From: Dorea longicatena
GTDB taxonomy: Bacteria > Bacillota > Clostridia > Lachnospirales > Lachnospiraceae
NCBI RefSeq assembly: GCF_025150085.1
Contig: NZ_CP102280.1
Span: 2,801,001-2,865,000 of the forward strand
DNA length: 64,000 bases
Direction of reading: 5' to 3'
Both the position numbers and the translations under genes were made by a program. Positions 42,396 to 51,122 of this stretch are shown here, piece by piece. How positions within the stretch are numbered: the stretch's first letter is position 1; the number at the start of each line of letters is the position of its first letter. Under the pieces are notes generated by a model. That model did not search any database, was not told where the DNA came from, and saw only the letters and a list, made by a program, of their open reading frames with translations.

Positions 42396-43115
42396 ATGAA
42401 TATTGCAATTTGCGATAGATATGATACCGACATAACACGTATTAGTGAGTTCTTGGACGCCAATATTAAGAATCATATGCTCAATCATGCATTATTAGAA
42501 GTAGATACCTTTACTTCAACAGACGAGTTGTTAGCATCCCCGAAAGAATATTCCCTCATTTTTTTGGGAATTTTAATGCCGGGGACAGATGGTATAGAGG
42601 CTGCCAGACAATTGAAAGATGGTCCAAACCCTCCAATAATTATCTTCACGACCAAAAGCACTGAACATTGCCTGGCAAGCTATAATCTTGGAGTTGAAGG
42701 ATACATTCTGAAGCCAATCAGAGAAGACGATTTTGAGAAAGTCTTTACCAGACTTTTGCTTCCGATATTCCCTTCAACCCATACACTCAATGTATATTCC
42801 AACCGGCTTTTATATCACATCCCGGTTTCTGAGATTTTTTTTATTGAAAGCATTGGAAGAAAATGCATGATACATACTTCCAGAAAAACTTACGAAACCA
42901 ACATGGCGTTAAATCATATCGAGAGCACGCTGAATGACAATTCTTTTATCCGTTGTTATCGCAGCTATCTTGTAAACATGAACTATATTCAGGACATTCT
43001 GGATACCGAAATTCAATTAACCAACGATGACTGTATTCCACTGACCTTACGTAAGCGGAGTCAGATTGTCAAATTATTCAACAAATTTCTGATATCCCAT
43101 TCGGCATCAGAATAA
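42396..43115 (+). CDS. LytTR-family response regulator with altered receiver
   Basis: A 239-residue protein with an N-terminal receiver domain and a C-terminal LytTR DNA-binding domain (IFFIESIGRKCMIHT, FIRCYRSYLVNMNYI). The phospho-acceptor Asp is replaced by Gly58 (LIFLGILMPGTDG; normally FLDIxMP), while the acidic residues near position 7 and the Lys in YILKP are kept. It should not be phosphorylated in the normal way. No histidine kinase is near. The ATG follows AAGGGGGC. It is transcribed away from the cassette and probably regulates itself or the S26 gene through the repeats in the shared spacer. Confidence 0.88.
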   Translation: MNIAICDRYDTDITRISEFLDANIKNHMLNHALLEVDTFTSTDELLASPKEYSLIFLGILMPGTDGIEAARQLKDGPNPPIIIFTTKSTEHCLASYNLGVEGYILKPIREDDFEKVFTRLLLPIFPSTHTLNVYSNRLLYHIPVSEIFFIESIGRKCMIHTSRKTYETNMALNHIESTLNDNSFIRCYRSYLVNMNYIQDILDTEIQLTNDDCIPLTLRKRSQIVKLFNKFLISHSASE

Positions 43116-43130
43116 TGCATGTGAAACCAA

Positions 43131-43179
43131 AGGAACCTGCACGCTATCATGATATGACAGCCGTGTCGGGTTCTTTTTT
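43131..43179 (+). terminator. Terminator of the LytTR gene
   Basis: GAACC..CACG and CGTG..GGTTC arms (with an inner CATATCATG-type loop stem) are followed by TTTTTT on the plus strand. Confidence 0.8.
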
Positions 43180-43194
43180 ATCTTATTATACTCT

Positions 43195-43548
43195 TTAGGA
43201 TCCTGCCTTTGCAGTATTTACATTCGACTGCACCGTAAGCTCGCCTTCTTTATCTGCCGAATCAAAGTATGCATTTGGATCAAATGCATCTCCGACAGAA
43301 AGGTAGATCAGATAATCTTTTAATTTCACATCAATCCCTGCATAACTTTTATCGGAAATACTGATCTGCGTCTTCAGATACACTGTATTCCCGCCGCGGT
43401 CCATAACCCTGAACTCGATCGGATACTCACCCGCAGCCTGCGTATTGACCGTCTTCTCCAGTGAATACTTGATATTTGATGTAAGATCTCCGTCCAACAC
43501 ACTGTCCGCAGTAATCTTTGATGACACATCACCGGAACGACTGTCCTT
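43195..43548 (-). pseudogene. Decayed fragment of a DUF5011/Ig-like protein
   Basis: About 118 codons after an in-frame TAG (43549-43551) read KDSRSGDVSSKITADSVLDG, DLTSNIKYSLEK and onward to TAKAGS. The segment AxxxLDGDLTSxI, the NTQAAGEYPIEF strand and YLSVGDAFDPNAYF match the second half of the protein at 33971-34879 (AEDCLDGDLTSQI, YTTVGHEIDPMSYV). There is no normal start and the C-terminal strand is lost at the last SKAGVYPV-like step, so both ends are missing. It is a remnant of a duplicate on the far side of the RiPP-like cassette. Confidence 0.75.
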
Positions 43549-43580
43549 CTAACCATCTTTTTACCTCTTCATCCCTCTGA

Positions 43581-44516
43581 TCAGTGTACGTTAAGCACCG
43601 CAATCTCCGGCCGGTTATTCCATCTCGGGAGCTTCTGTTTCTCACTGCTTAATCCACTCGTCACGAACAGCCGGATCCTTCCTGTCCGGTACAGTCCATG
43701 CACATATGGCGGGAACCATCCCTGATCACCACCATATAGTCCTCCCTTGAATGGAATGACTACCTGTCCTCCATGATCATGTCCGCTGATCACAAGATCG
43801 ATCTTCCAGTAATCGGATGCATCACCGAATACAAAACTATCCGGTCTGTGGCACAACATAATCTTGTACCGGTCTGTATTCTGAAACTCCTCCAGAAAAT
43901 CCCGTACATTACCTGTCAGATTCTCTGCACTGTTATCTCCATCCAGAGCAAATGCATATTCATACATCCCACCGATGCGCACCTTACATCCACCGATCTC
44001 CACGTCCCGGTAACCTTCTTCCAGCACACATGCGCCGGCATCTGTAAGATCCTTCACCAATTCGGAATTCTCCGGGTGCTTTTGCATCTTCTTCCCTTCT
44101 GCAGTGCCGATATAATCCAGTTCATGATTCCCAAGCGCATAATACACCGGCGCAATCTCTGCCAGACCTTTTACCAGTCTGACCGGCACCTCGTCACTCT
44201 TCGAATCCTCATTCAGCATATCGCCATCCAGAATGATCATCTCCGGATCCTGTTCTTTTACACACCGGATCAGCTTCTCATTGTCTTTCCCGAATTCATG
44301 ATCATGAAGATCCGAAATCACCACCATCTTGAATCCTGCATCTGTAACCGTATCCGCATACCGCAGATTCCGTACCTGCACCGGATACCGATTCACTTTC
44401 ATCCAATGGTAAGAAACCAGAATCTCTCCGACAAACCATAACAGGGTCAAAAGAATGATCAGAAGTAATATAACGGTTTTATTCTTTGTTGATCCGGATT
44501 CTCCTGTCTCTTTCAT
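43581..44516 (-). CDS. Membrane-anchored metallophosphoesterase (YkuE-like)
   Basis: A 311-residue protein with an N-terminal membrane helix (VILLLIILLTLLWFVGEIL) and a calcineurin-like phosphoesterase domain: SDLHDHEFG, ILDGDMLN, ALGNHELDY and SGHDHGGQV give the two-metal site. YkuE-type enzymes act on lipid or nucleotide substrates outside the membrane; the substrate here is unknown. I start at the ATG 44514-44516, with AGGAGG 6 bases upstream. It is monocistronic by spacing. Confidence 0.88.
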   Translation of the reverse strand: MKETGESGSTKNKTVILLLIILLTLLWFVGEILVSYHWMKVNRYPVQVRNLRYADTVTDAGFKMVVISDLHDHEFGKDNEKLIRCVKEQDPEMIILDGDMLNEDSKSDEVPVRLVKGLAEIAPVYYALGNHELDYIGTAEGKKMQKHPENSELVKDLTDAGACVLEEGYRDVEIGGCKVRIGGMYEYAFALDGDNSAENLTGNVRDFLEEFQNTDRYKIMLCHRPDSFVFGDASDYWKIDLVISGHDHGGQVVIPFKGGLYGGDQGWFPPYVHGLYRTGRIRLFVTSGLSSEKQKLPRWNNRPEIAVLNVH

Positions 44517-44607
44517 CACGAGCCTCCTTTACAGAATAATACCTTATACTATACCAAATCCACCGGTAAGGTACAAGGACATTCCCTTACGGTGTAACCA
44601 AAGCACT

Positions 44608-44868
44608 TTATGCCGCCAGTTCTCGGCAAATTGACTCAATATCATATTCCGGCGCATATTTCTCCGCTACTTCATATATCTTTCGGATCTTTTCTACCGG
44701 TTCTTCGAAGAGTTCCGCGGTTATTTCACATGAGACGTCTTTTCGCATTTTTTTGAGCACCATTCTAACTAGATTTTGTAGTTCTCCATAGTTTATTCCT
44801 GTCCGGAGTCCTTCTTCTCGGCCTTCCCGGAGCACAAATTCTTTGTCAACCCTTATCTCTATCGTCCC
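44608..44868 (-). pseudogene. C-terminal remnant of an Rpn/PD-(D/E)XK family protein
   Basis: About 86 codons after a stop read GTIEIRVDKEFVLREGREEG, then LRTGINYGELQNL and on to a C terminus rich in charged helices. This resembles the C terminus of recombination-promoting nuclease (Rpn, formerly transposase-like) proteins, which end in EGREEG-type coils. The nuclease domain is missing, so the fragment is almost surely non-functional. The only start is an internal GTG. Confidence 0.6.
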
Positions 44869-44960
44869 TTAATCTCATATAATATCTAATTTTAATATCT
44901 AGCTTTCGTATCATTTCCACCACATAGATATTATATCTTAATTGTTTCTTGATTACAATA

Positions 44961-44988
44961 CAAAAAGCCCCTGGTAGAACCAGGGGCT
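44961..44988 (-). terminator. Terminator of the secreted repeat protein gene
   Basis: A perfect 10-pair stem AGCCCCTGGT/ACCAGGGGCT with a 3-base loop is followed by T5 on the minus strand. Confidence 0.92.
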
Positions 44989-45011
44989 GCTTTACAATAT
45001 TATTTTGCAAT

Positions 45012-47687
45012 TTATTTTGTAATCTTGAATCCACGTTTGATCGGTGCTGCCTGATAATCTCCACCAAGTGTTACTACCGTCATCACATAACTTCCCGGCT
45101 CTGTCGGAGGAGTTGTTGTGCTGGAATAGATCTTCCATTTGCTTGTGAATCCTGAATACAGATAGTGTACATTATCCTGTGCGATCGTTACATCTCCGTC
45201 TGCTGAAAGTGTTGCTTTGAAATCAAAATTCTTTGCTTCTTCTGCAGTAATCTTTCCGTTTACGAATCTCTCATTCCAATTAAGCTTCACGCCCTTAGAA
45301 CGCATCTTCACAAGAAGTGTTCCGATGCCTACACCTGTCTCGTAGTTCTTACTATCTGTAACTGCTGTTACTGTATAGAGACCTGCATGGTTCGGTGTAC
45401 CGAATGATACTCTTACAGAATCTGCAACGGATGGCATCTTATTGATTATTGTAAGAATCTGTCCAAATGTACCTGTGTCAATATGAAGCTTCTCAAGAAG
45501 GTCTAACAGTTCCTGTGTACTGAGCAGTTGTCTCAGTTCTCCTACTGTCATTCCGTCGTTCATCATCTGTGTAAATGTCTTTCCATAGAGTTTCTCTACA
45601 ATCGGATCTAACAACTTCAGAACCGCACTGTTCGTATATTTGTCCGGAAGATCCAGATAAAGTGACAGGTTCGCATTGCTTGTCAGTCCACCGTATACTG
45701 TGTATACATCGAATTTATCTGCTGGATTCATTGTTACAAAGTCTTCCGGCAGAGTTGCATCTGCATAAATGCTGGTTGATTTTACTTTTACTTTTACCTT
45801 AGCTTTATTAACCGTTACTGTGCTTTCTGTCTGTGCTGACGGGCGATACTGCGCATTTCCTTTATAAGTAATGCGGATCTTCTGCTCTCCTGCTCCCATC
45901 CGTGCATAGGTCAGAAGTGTTACGGTACCACCTTCGATCGGTGCCCACTGTTTCACTCCGCCGTCGATATCACCGGCAAGTGTATTGCTTCCAAAATATT
46001 CCATCGTGAAGTTATCCACGGTCAATGTATCTTTTGCAGGAAGTGTACTGTTCTCCCAGTCAATCACGTTGTCAAAGATTGCCTGCTTCATTACAGCTGC
46101 ATCCATGTTATAAGTAAACGATACGCCTTCTTTGCATACAATGGCACTTGCAAGACGGTTGTCTGTTACATTAACCTTTACCTCTGTTGTTACACCTTTG
46201 TATTCTTTATTACCTGCCCAAGAGAACTGAATCGTCCATTCGCCAGGTCCGAATTTCGTAAATGTGCTTGTCCAGTCTGTTGTATTCAGTGGCTGCCAGT
46301 TCTTAATCTTATCTATTCCTGCGTTGTATCTGATTGTTACATCGTCTGCTGTCAGATTCTCCGGAACTGTAGATGCTACAACTGCATTGTAGATTGCTTT
46401 GGCTGTGGCATCATAATCATATGTCTGATCCTCGTTAAATGCCATCGGAACTTCATAAGAAGCAGCTCCTTCTGCCGGTTCATTCAGATTGAATGCTGAC
46501 TGTTCACGATCTATTACCGTGATATCTGTCTCTGCTGTTACGGCAGCATTCTCTTTGTCTCCTGCATATGTAACACGGATCTTCTGTGTTCCTTCCGGAA
46601 TTCCAGGATAAGTAAGACCGTTAATCTTGCCGCCTTCGATCGGTGCCCATGCGTTTCCAAAACCCATTGCTGCTCCTGTTGTCGCTGTTGCATAGTATTC
46701 GATTGTCAGGTTATCAAGTGATAATCCTTCCGGGCTGCTTTTCTCAACGTCGATCACATCATTCATGATCGCTTCTTTAGCTGCCGCATAATCTACTGTG
46801 AGATCATCGTTATATACAAGCTTGATCGTCGGATTCTTTTTGAATTCGATCACTGACTTCTCTCTGCCGATATCGATATTAACCGTTGCTTCTGCACTTG
46901 CTCCGGAATATGCATCCGTTCCAGCATAAGAAATCTTAATCTTCTGGGTTCCATCTCCCATTGCCGGGTAGGTCAGAGGAATTAGTGTTCCACTCGTTCC
47001 ACCTTCTAACGGCATCCATTCTTTTCCAAAACCTACTGCTGCTCCTGTTGTTGCAGTTGCATAATATTCAATCGTTACATCATTGACCGTCAGCTCCGGA
47101 GTTGTAGATTCTACAACTGTATTGAAGATATTCTTACGTACTTCGTCATAATTGATGCTTCCGTCCTCGTTGTATACAAGGTTTACATTTGTATTATCTT
47201 TTATTGATATAGCTGAAGTTAATTTCTGCGTCTTTGTCAGAGTTACTTCCGTTGTTGTGCCTTTCAGACGCACCTGATAGTCTCCATCAGTATTTGCTGC
47301 CAGAGATGGATGGGTAAATGTAACTATCTTCTTACTTGTAAATCCTCCGATACTTCCCCAAGATTTATTACCGGGTACTCCTAATCCGGTCTTACCTTCA
47401 CACTTATACTCCCAATCCAGACTTCTCAGATCCACCTGATCCGCATTCTCAACCAATGTCTTACCAAGGATATCTTTCACCTGATTCAGGTCTGCATTCG
47501 CCGGAATTACTGCCGTTCCACTCTTAAGAACTGCTCCCGTTGTCTCTGCCGCCGGGCTTACTGCCTGCTCCTGCTGCACTGCATCCGCATTACCTTCCGC
47601 GAACACCATCTGTGCACCTACCGGCTGCGCCAGCATTGCTGCTGTCAGCGCTACTGCCAGCAATTGTGTACTTTTCTTTCTTTTCAT
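45012..47687 (-). CDS. Large secreted protein with four similar beta-type modules
   Basis: An 891-residue protein with a signal peptide (cleavage near VFAEGNA). Four or five modules of 90-110 residues repeat the pattern xLTVDNxTIEYYAT, a W-x-P-L/I-E-G-G strand, a LTYPxMGxGTQKIRITYAG strand and a T-V-x-V ending. Modules 1 and 2 are most alike (TATTGAAVGFG and TATTGAAMGFG). Each AG/GN-Y step resembles MBG or Ig-like domains of surface proteins. The final part (about 640-890) has VKLNWNERF and a terminal RGFKITK strand. No LPxTG or wall anchor is visible, so it is released or bound to other wall parts. I do not recognise a specific function. Confidence 0.75.
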   Translation of the reverse strand: MKRKKSTQLLAVALTAAMLAQPVGAQMVFAEGNADAVQQEQAVSPAAETTGAVLKSGTAVIPANADLNQVKDILGKTLVENADQVDLRSLDWEYKCEGKTGLGVPGNKSWGSIGGFTSKKIVTFTHPSLAANTDGDYQVRLKGTTTEVTLTKTQKLTSAISIKDNTNVNLVYNEDGSINYDEVRKNIFNTVVESTTPELTVNDVTIEYYATATTGAAVGFGKEWMPLEGGTSGTLIPLTYPAMGDGTQKIKISYAGTDAYSGASAEATVNIDIGREKSVIEFKKNPTIKLVYNDDLTVDYAAAKEAIMNDVIDVEKSSPEGLSLDNLTIEYYATATTGAAMGFGNAWAPIEGGKINGLTYPGIPEGTQKIRVTYAGDKENAAVTAETDITVIDREQSAFNLNEPAEGAASYEVPMAFNEDQTYDYDATAKAIYNAVVASTVPENLTADDVTIRYNAGIDKIKNWQPLNTTDWTSTFTKFGPGEWTIQFSWAGNKEYKGVTTEVKVNVTDNRLASAIVCKEGVSFTYNMDAAVMKQAIFDNVIDWENSTLPAKDTLTVDNFTMEYFGSNTLAGDIDGGVKQWAPIEGGTVTLLTYARMGAGEQKIRITYKGNAQYRPSAQTESTVTVNKAKVKVKVKSTSIYADATLPEDFVTMNPADKFDVYTVYGGLTSNANLSLYLDLPDKYTNSAVLKLLDPIVEKLYGKTFTQMMNDGMTVGELRQLLSTQELLDLLEKLHIDTGTFGQILTIINKMPSVADSVRVSFGTPNHAGLYTVTAVTDSKNYETGVGIGTLLVKMRSKGVKLNWNERFVNGKITAEEAKNFDFKATLSADGDVTIAQDNVHYLYSGFTSKWKIYSSTTTPPTEPGSYVMTVVTLGGDYQAAPIKRGFKITK

Positions 47688-47791
47688 ACTTTTTCCCTTT
47701 TTGTATTTCTCTCACATCAATGCACTTATACAATGCATATAACATATATATTATATCCTATACATACCTGTTACGTCATCAACATTTTTTA

Positions 47792-49051
47792 TCATTTTTT
47801 AATGATTCCATATTTCTTCATAAGTTCAATTCTCTGATTTCCAATCTTCACGGAATCTGCCGCAGCGTTATCCCCTCCTGCCACTGTCTCTTTACGGTAT
47901 TTTAAGATACGGTCTGTCCACGCAATCGGAAGAAGAATCGGATGTTTCTTAAGATACGGATACCGCCCCTCGAGCTTTTTTGCCGATGGGAACAAAGACT
48001 TTAAGACCGTATTCCCGGCTTTCTTTCCATTCTTGTCTGCTGCCACCGCATCCAGCGTCATATTACTGCTGTGTTTCCGGCTCATATTCGCATTTCCATA
48101 GATACCACTGTCCAGAAGATCCATCAGCATATCCGTCTCATCCACACAGATCCCCTGCCATACTTTCGGATAATGCGCCTTCTCCGGATCAAACGTCAGA
48201 TATTTCTCACCGATTGCAAATAATGCCGCAGCAAAAAGATCCGCATGTATCTCCCTACACTGTCTCAGAACCTTCTCCCAGTCAATCGCATCCCCGTATT
48301 CATTGGCAAATAATATGATGTCGCATACCTGACGGATCCCGAATCCACTGTGCAGGAAATGCTTGAACGAATGACAGATCAGATAAAACAGATGATCCGT
48401 GTATCCCATTGTCCGGATATCCGTTCCATCGATCCTGATATCAATCGCATCTTCATGTACATTTGCAAAAAAGCGGTTCAGATCCCCGTATGCCTCTGAT
48501 TCCGGCGGGAATAAACTCTTGTGGAGCTCTATGTAGATAAGGCTTCCCTTCTTCCCGTATGGTACTTCGTAAACCGATTCCAGTTCTTCCGCATCCATAT
48601 CCTGCTCCGATGTCTGCATTCCATATTCGCGCAACAGATCGTGGCATTTTCTAAAATCCTCCGGCCGGATCAGCAGATCCTCATCTCCGGATATCCGATA
48701 ATCCGGATTCGGATAAATGTTCCTGCACACGATCCCTTTCACCACTAACGGACAGATTCCGCTCTCTCTCAGATATCTGTAAAGCGGCTCGAACTCTCCC
48801 GTCTTCTGCGTCTGCATGATCACTGTGCGCACCATCTGCGCCTTCGCCGGAGCCAGGATCTGCGGATCCGCCTGCCCGGCGGCCGGGCTTCGGTATACGG
48901 CCTCATAGATCATCGGAAGGATCTGGTGCACTTCCGCCATGCGGAACAGGTCCATCCATTCCTGCGCTTCCAACTTGTTATTCCATTCTACCTGTTCATT
49001 TTTTAATGCGGCTTTTAATGCCTCTAAAAATAATTGCTGTGTGTGTTGCAT
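47792..49051 (-). CDS. Nucleotidyltransferase-like protein (NTP_transf_5 family)
   Basis: A 419-residue protein with the family motif VVKGIVCRNIYPNPDYRISG-DEDLLI, where the Asp pair sits at the end, and HKSLFPP further on. The family is related to MNT-type nucleotidyltransferases, and members are frequent in RiPP (lasso peptide) and exopolysaccharide clusters. The product's role is unknown; it may add a nucleotide or phosphate group to a peptide. Here it lies 5.7 kb from the S26-type peptidase gene with unrelated genes between. The ATG has AGGAG 8 bases upstream. Confidence 0.75.
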   Translation of the reverse strand: MQHTQQLFLEALKAALKNEQVEWNNKLEAQEWMDLFRMAEVHQILPMIYEAVYRSPAAGQADPQILAPAKAQMVRTVIMQTQKTGEFEPLYRYLRESGICPLVVKGIVCRNIYPNPDYRISGDEDLLIRPEDFRKCHDLLREYGMQTSEQDMDAEELESVYEVPYGKKGSLIYIELHKSLFPPESEAYGDLNRFFANVHEDAIDIRIDGTDIRTMGYTDHLFYLICHSFKHFLHSGFGIRQVCDIILFANEYGDAIDWEKVLRQCREIHADLFAAALFAIGEKYLTFDPEKAHYPKVWQGICVDETDMLMDLLDSGIYGNANMSRKHSSNMTLDAVAADKNGKKAGNTVLKSLFPSAKKLEGRYPYLKKHPILLPIAWTDRILKYRKETVAGGDNAAADSVKIGNQRIELMKKYGIIKK

Positions 49052-49240
49052 ATGTTGCTCCTGTTTTTATCTTCCTTCATTTAATGCTTTCTTCTTATTC
49101 TTCAATGTTACGTGATAGTATTCCAAATTGCAACGCCATTTAACCACAATCTAACATATATTTAATCCCATCCCCACCACAAATTTCATATTCCCACATT
49201 ACATTAATCATACAGTCCAACAAAAAGGAGCGATTCAACC

Positions 49241-49462
49241 ATGCAAAATCATATAACCCGAAGGCGCCTGATCGGCCCATCAAATAATGTGATCGAAACT
49301 ACCGGTCAAGATACCGCCACCGGAACCGAGCTTGCTTCCTTTACCGACAACGGAACTGTCACCTATACAGCCAAACCAGTGATCGGAAGCAAAGGACAGA
49401 ACCTCGAACCGGGAGTAAATTATACCGGGACTATGACATTTGGGATTGGGCTTGTGGAATAA
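49241..49462 (+). CDS. Small protein with a surface-protein-like beta pattern, 73 aa
   Basis: The open frame reads MQNHITRRRLIGPSNNVIET and ends with GVNYTGTMTFGIGLVE, a Thr/Gly-rich pattern like the last strands of fimbrial or WxL-type surface domains. There is no signal peptide. AAAAGGAG lies 9 bases before the ATG, which supports translation. It may be a true small protein or the C-terminal remnant of a larger surface protein. It is plus-strand, diverging from the nucleotidyltransferase gene. Confidence 0.45.
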   Translation: MQNHITRRRLIGPSNNVIETTGQDTATGTELASFTDNGTVTYTAKPVIGSKGQNLEPGVNYTGTMTFGIGLVE

Positions 49463-49470
49463 TTGTTGAT

Positions 49471-49566
49471 TATACATAAAACCTGCCAGTGACAGCTTTT
49501 CTTGCATACTTTTGTATATCTACAGGACCTGCCACTGGCAGCTCCTTACGAATGTAGGTAATAAAA
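49471..49566 (+). repeat. Dispersed intergenic repeat, copy D (two modules in tandem)
   Basis: Module 1 TATACATAAAACCTGCCAGT-GACAGCTTTTCTTGCATACT, then module 2 GTATATCTACAGGACCTGCC-ACTGGCAGCTCCTTACGAAT. The core CTGCCA-CTGGCAG is a palindrome. It lies next to the terminator of the gene at 49604-50620, as in the other copies. Confidence 0.65.
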
Positions 49567-49593
49567 ATGCTCCTGACAAAAATCAGGAGCATT
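49563..49593 (-). terminator. Terminator of the gene at 49604-50620
   Basis: AATGCTCCTGA and TCAGGAGCATT form an 11-pair stem followed by T5 on the minus strand. Confidence 0.88.
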
Positions 49594-49603
49594 GTCATTT
49601 GTT

Positions 49604-50620
49604 TCAATCTTTCCCAGCTTCGTTTCCAACCGTTTTCTCCATCCCTCCATCCACATCACACACATACATCTGCTCTTTCTTCTGATCCATTCTCCTATAA
49701 TATACCTTGTCTTCCTTCTTATCCATCATAACCACATCTTTCTTAAATACCCTGACCTCTTTGCCGTCATAGCTGACCGACACAATCTTCGACCCCTTCT
49801 GCGCATACAGCTTCACGCCGGCAAAAAAGTACTGAATATGATCCGCCAGTTCCTTTCTCTTGCCCGTCGACATATCACAACGGATAAGCTTCTCATCCTC
49901 CGTACAGCAGATCACATATCCACCGATTACGGCAAATTGCTTTACCGGATCCTTCGTCCAGGTCTTTCTCTTCCTTCCGTCATAGGTTACAGATTTCAGA
50001 ACATTATGATCTTCCATATCAATATAGAAAATCCGCTCCCGCATCGCTATGATCTCTCCCACCGGTCCATTGATCAGTACACTGTCTTTCGTACTGCCAT
50101 CTTTAAGCTCTTTCACACGTAGAGTACATGTATCCGGATCCCGGTACACTTCTTTTCCATCGATGCGGTTCTTATACCGTCTTTCATCCTCCGTCTGCAT
50201 AGCCGGATTCCCAAGCGCCTTATTATTCCTGATGCCCAGCATCTGCTTTTCATACCACTGTATGCACCTTTCACTATCCGCAGTCGCCTCTCTTAAAAGC
50301 ACCTTCTCCAGCTGTTCCGTATGCTCTTTCGTAAGGTACAGGTACTGATCCCGCTGCACCTGTCCCGGGATATTGGCCGCAAGCATTGTCAGCACAGTCA
50401 GACCGATAAATCCAAGCGTGAATAACCAGGTTCCCCTTTTCTCTTCTTCCGCTTTCCTGATATCCTCACCGACCCAGTACCGAATCGCAAGTACTGCAAA
50501 TATAATCATCACAATAACCTTGCAGATCAATATATAACCAACCTTCAATACCGCCGCCAGTACAATCCCAATCATTATAATCGTTACAAATAATTTCTTA
50601 ATAAATTTCCGTATCGTCAT
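49604..50620 (-). CDS. Membrane protein with C-terminal propeller-like (DUF5050-type) domain
   Basis: A 338-residue protein with three N-terminal hydrophobic segments (residues 10-30, 32-48 and 65-82). A soluble part with repeated short strands follows, each holding a Y-x-x-x-D/G step (IFYIDMEDHNVLK, VICCTEDEKLIRCD, KLYAQKGSKIVSVS, VYYRRMDQKKEQMY). This resembles DUF5050-like beta-propellers, known from clostridial surface proteins, whose role is not known. Codon use is like the neighbours. The start ATG at 50620 has GAAGATGAGATA upstream. Confidence 0.6.
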   Translation of the reverse strand: MTIRKFIKKLFVTIIMIGIVLAAVLKVGYILICKVIVMIIFAVLAIRYWVGEDIRKAEEEKRGTWLFTLGFIGLTVLTMLAANIPGQVQRDQYLYLTKEHTEQLEKVLLREATADSERCIQWYEKQMLGIRNNKALGNPAMQTEDERRYKNRIDGKEVYRDPDTCTLRVKELKDGSTKDSVLINGPVGEIIAMRERIFYIDMEDHNVLKSVTYDGRKRKTWTKDPVKQFAVIGGYVICCTEDEKLIRCDMSTGKRKELADHIQYFFAGVKLYAQKGSKIVSVSYDGKEVRVFKKDVVMMDKKEDKVYYRRMDQKKEQMYVCDVDGGMEKTVGNEAGKD

Positions 50621-51122
50621 ATCTCATCTTCTCTTTCATAATCTCTCTATATATAGCTAATTCCGGGGCCCTACACATAAAGCCCCGGAATTATAACACC
50701 GGTGGACGATATCCAAATCCTCCGGCGATTTACAGTATCCCACAACTCCCAAAAATTTACAGTACGTTTATCAATGCACACATATCAATATTTATCAATA
50801 CTCTATTATTTATATTCATCGGATTTTTTCATTTCTTTGAGTATTTCCTGCGTATGTAAATGATGGGGTGCGGGGCTGTAACCACAGTTCACATGCAATC
50901 TCGACATAGTCTTTTTCGATTGCTCCAATCTATATAAATTCTTCTTTTTGTCTCCCTCTATATATTAATACACATAACTTTTAAAAACCTGTCGCGTTTT
51001 TTTCAAAAAAATTTAATTTTTTTATTTTTAGCTGTAAAATACGCAAAAAAACGATTTACAACAGGGGTTCGCCTATAATACAATCATCTATGAAACTAAC
51101 AATTTAATAATGGAGGAAAATT
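50621..51122. other. Divergent intergenic region with an 11-pair hairpin
   Basis: About 500 bases. The strong palindrome AATTCCGGGGC/GCCCCGGAATT at 50659-50692 has a 12-base loop and no T run; it lies in the presumed leader of the minus-strand gene. The repeated ATTTACAGTA (near 50730 and 50757) is of unknown meaning. Just before the plus-strand gene, CGCCTATAAT (-10 at 51074-51079) gives a likely promoter with a weak -35. TGGAGGAAAATT (51112-51122) is its ribosome binding site. Confidence 0.5.

Noticed and set aside
42396..43115. Two-component pair for the cassette
   Set aside because: No histidine kinase is encoded near, and the receiver lacks its phospho-acceptor Asp.
44846..45067. Minus-strand 73-residue frame overlapping a terminator
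   Set aside because: It reads through the strong hairpin at 44961-44988 and shows no protein-like pattern.
50641..50692. Terminator for the gene at 49604-50620 or for a plus-strand gene
   Set aside because: The stem is strong but has no T run on either strand and lies on the 5' side of both genes.
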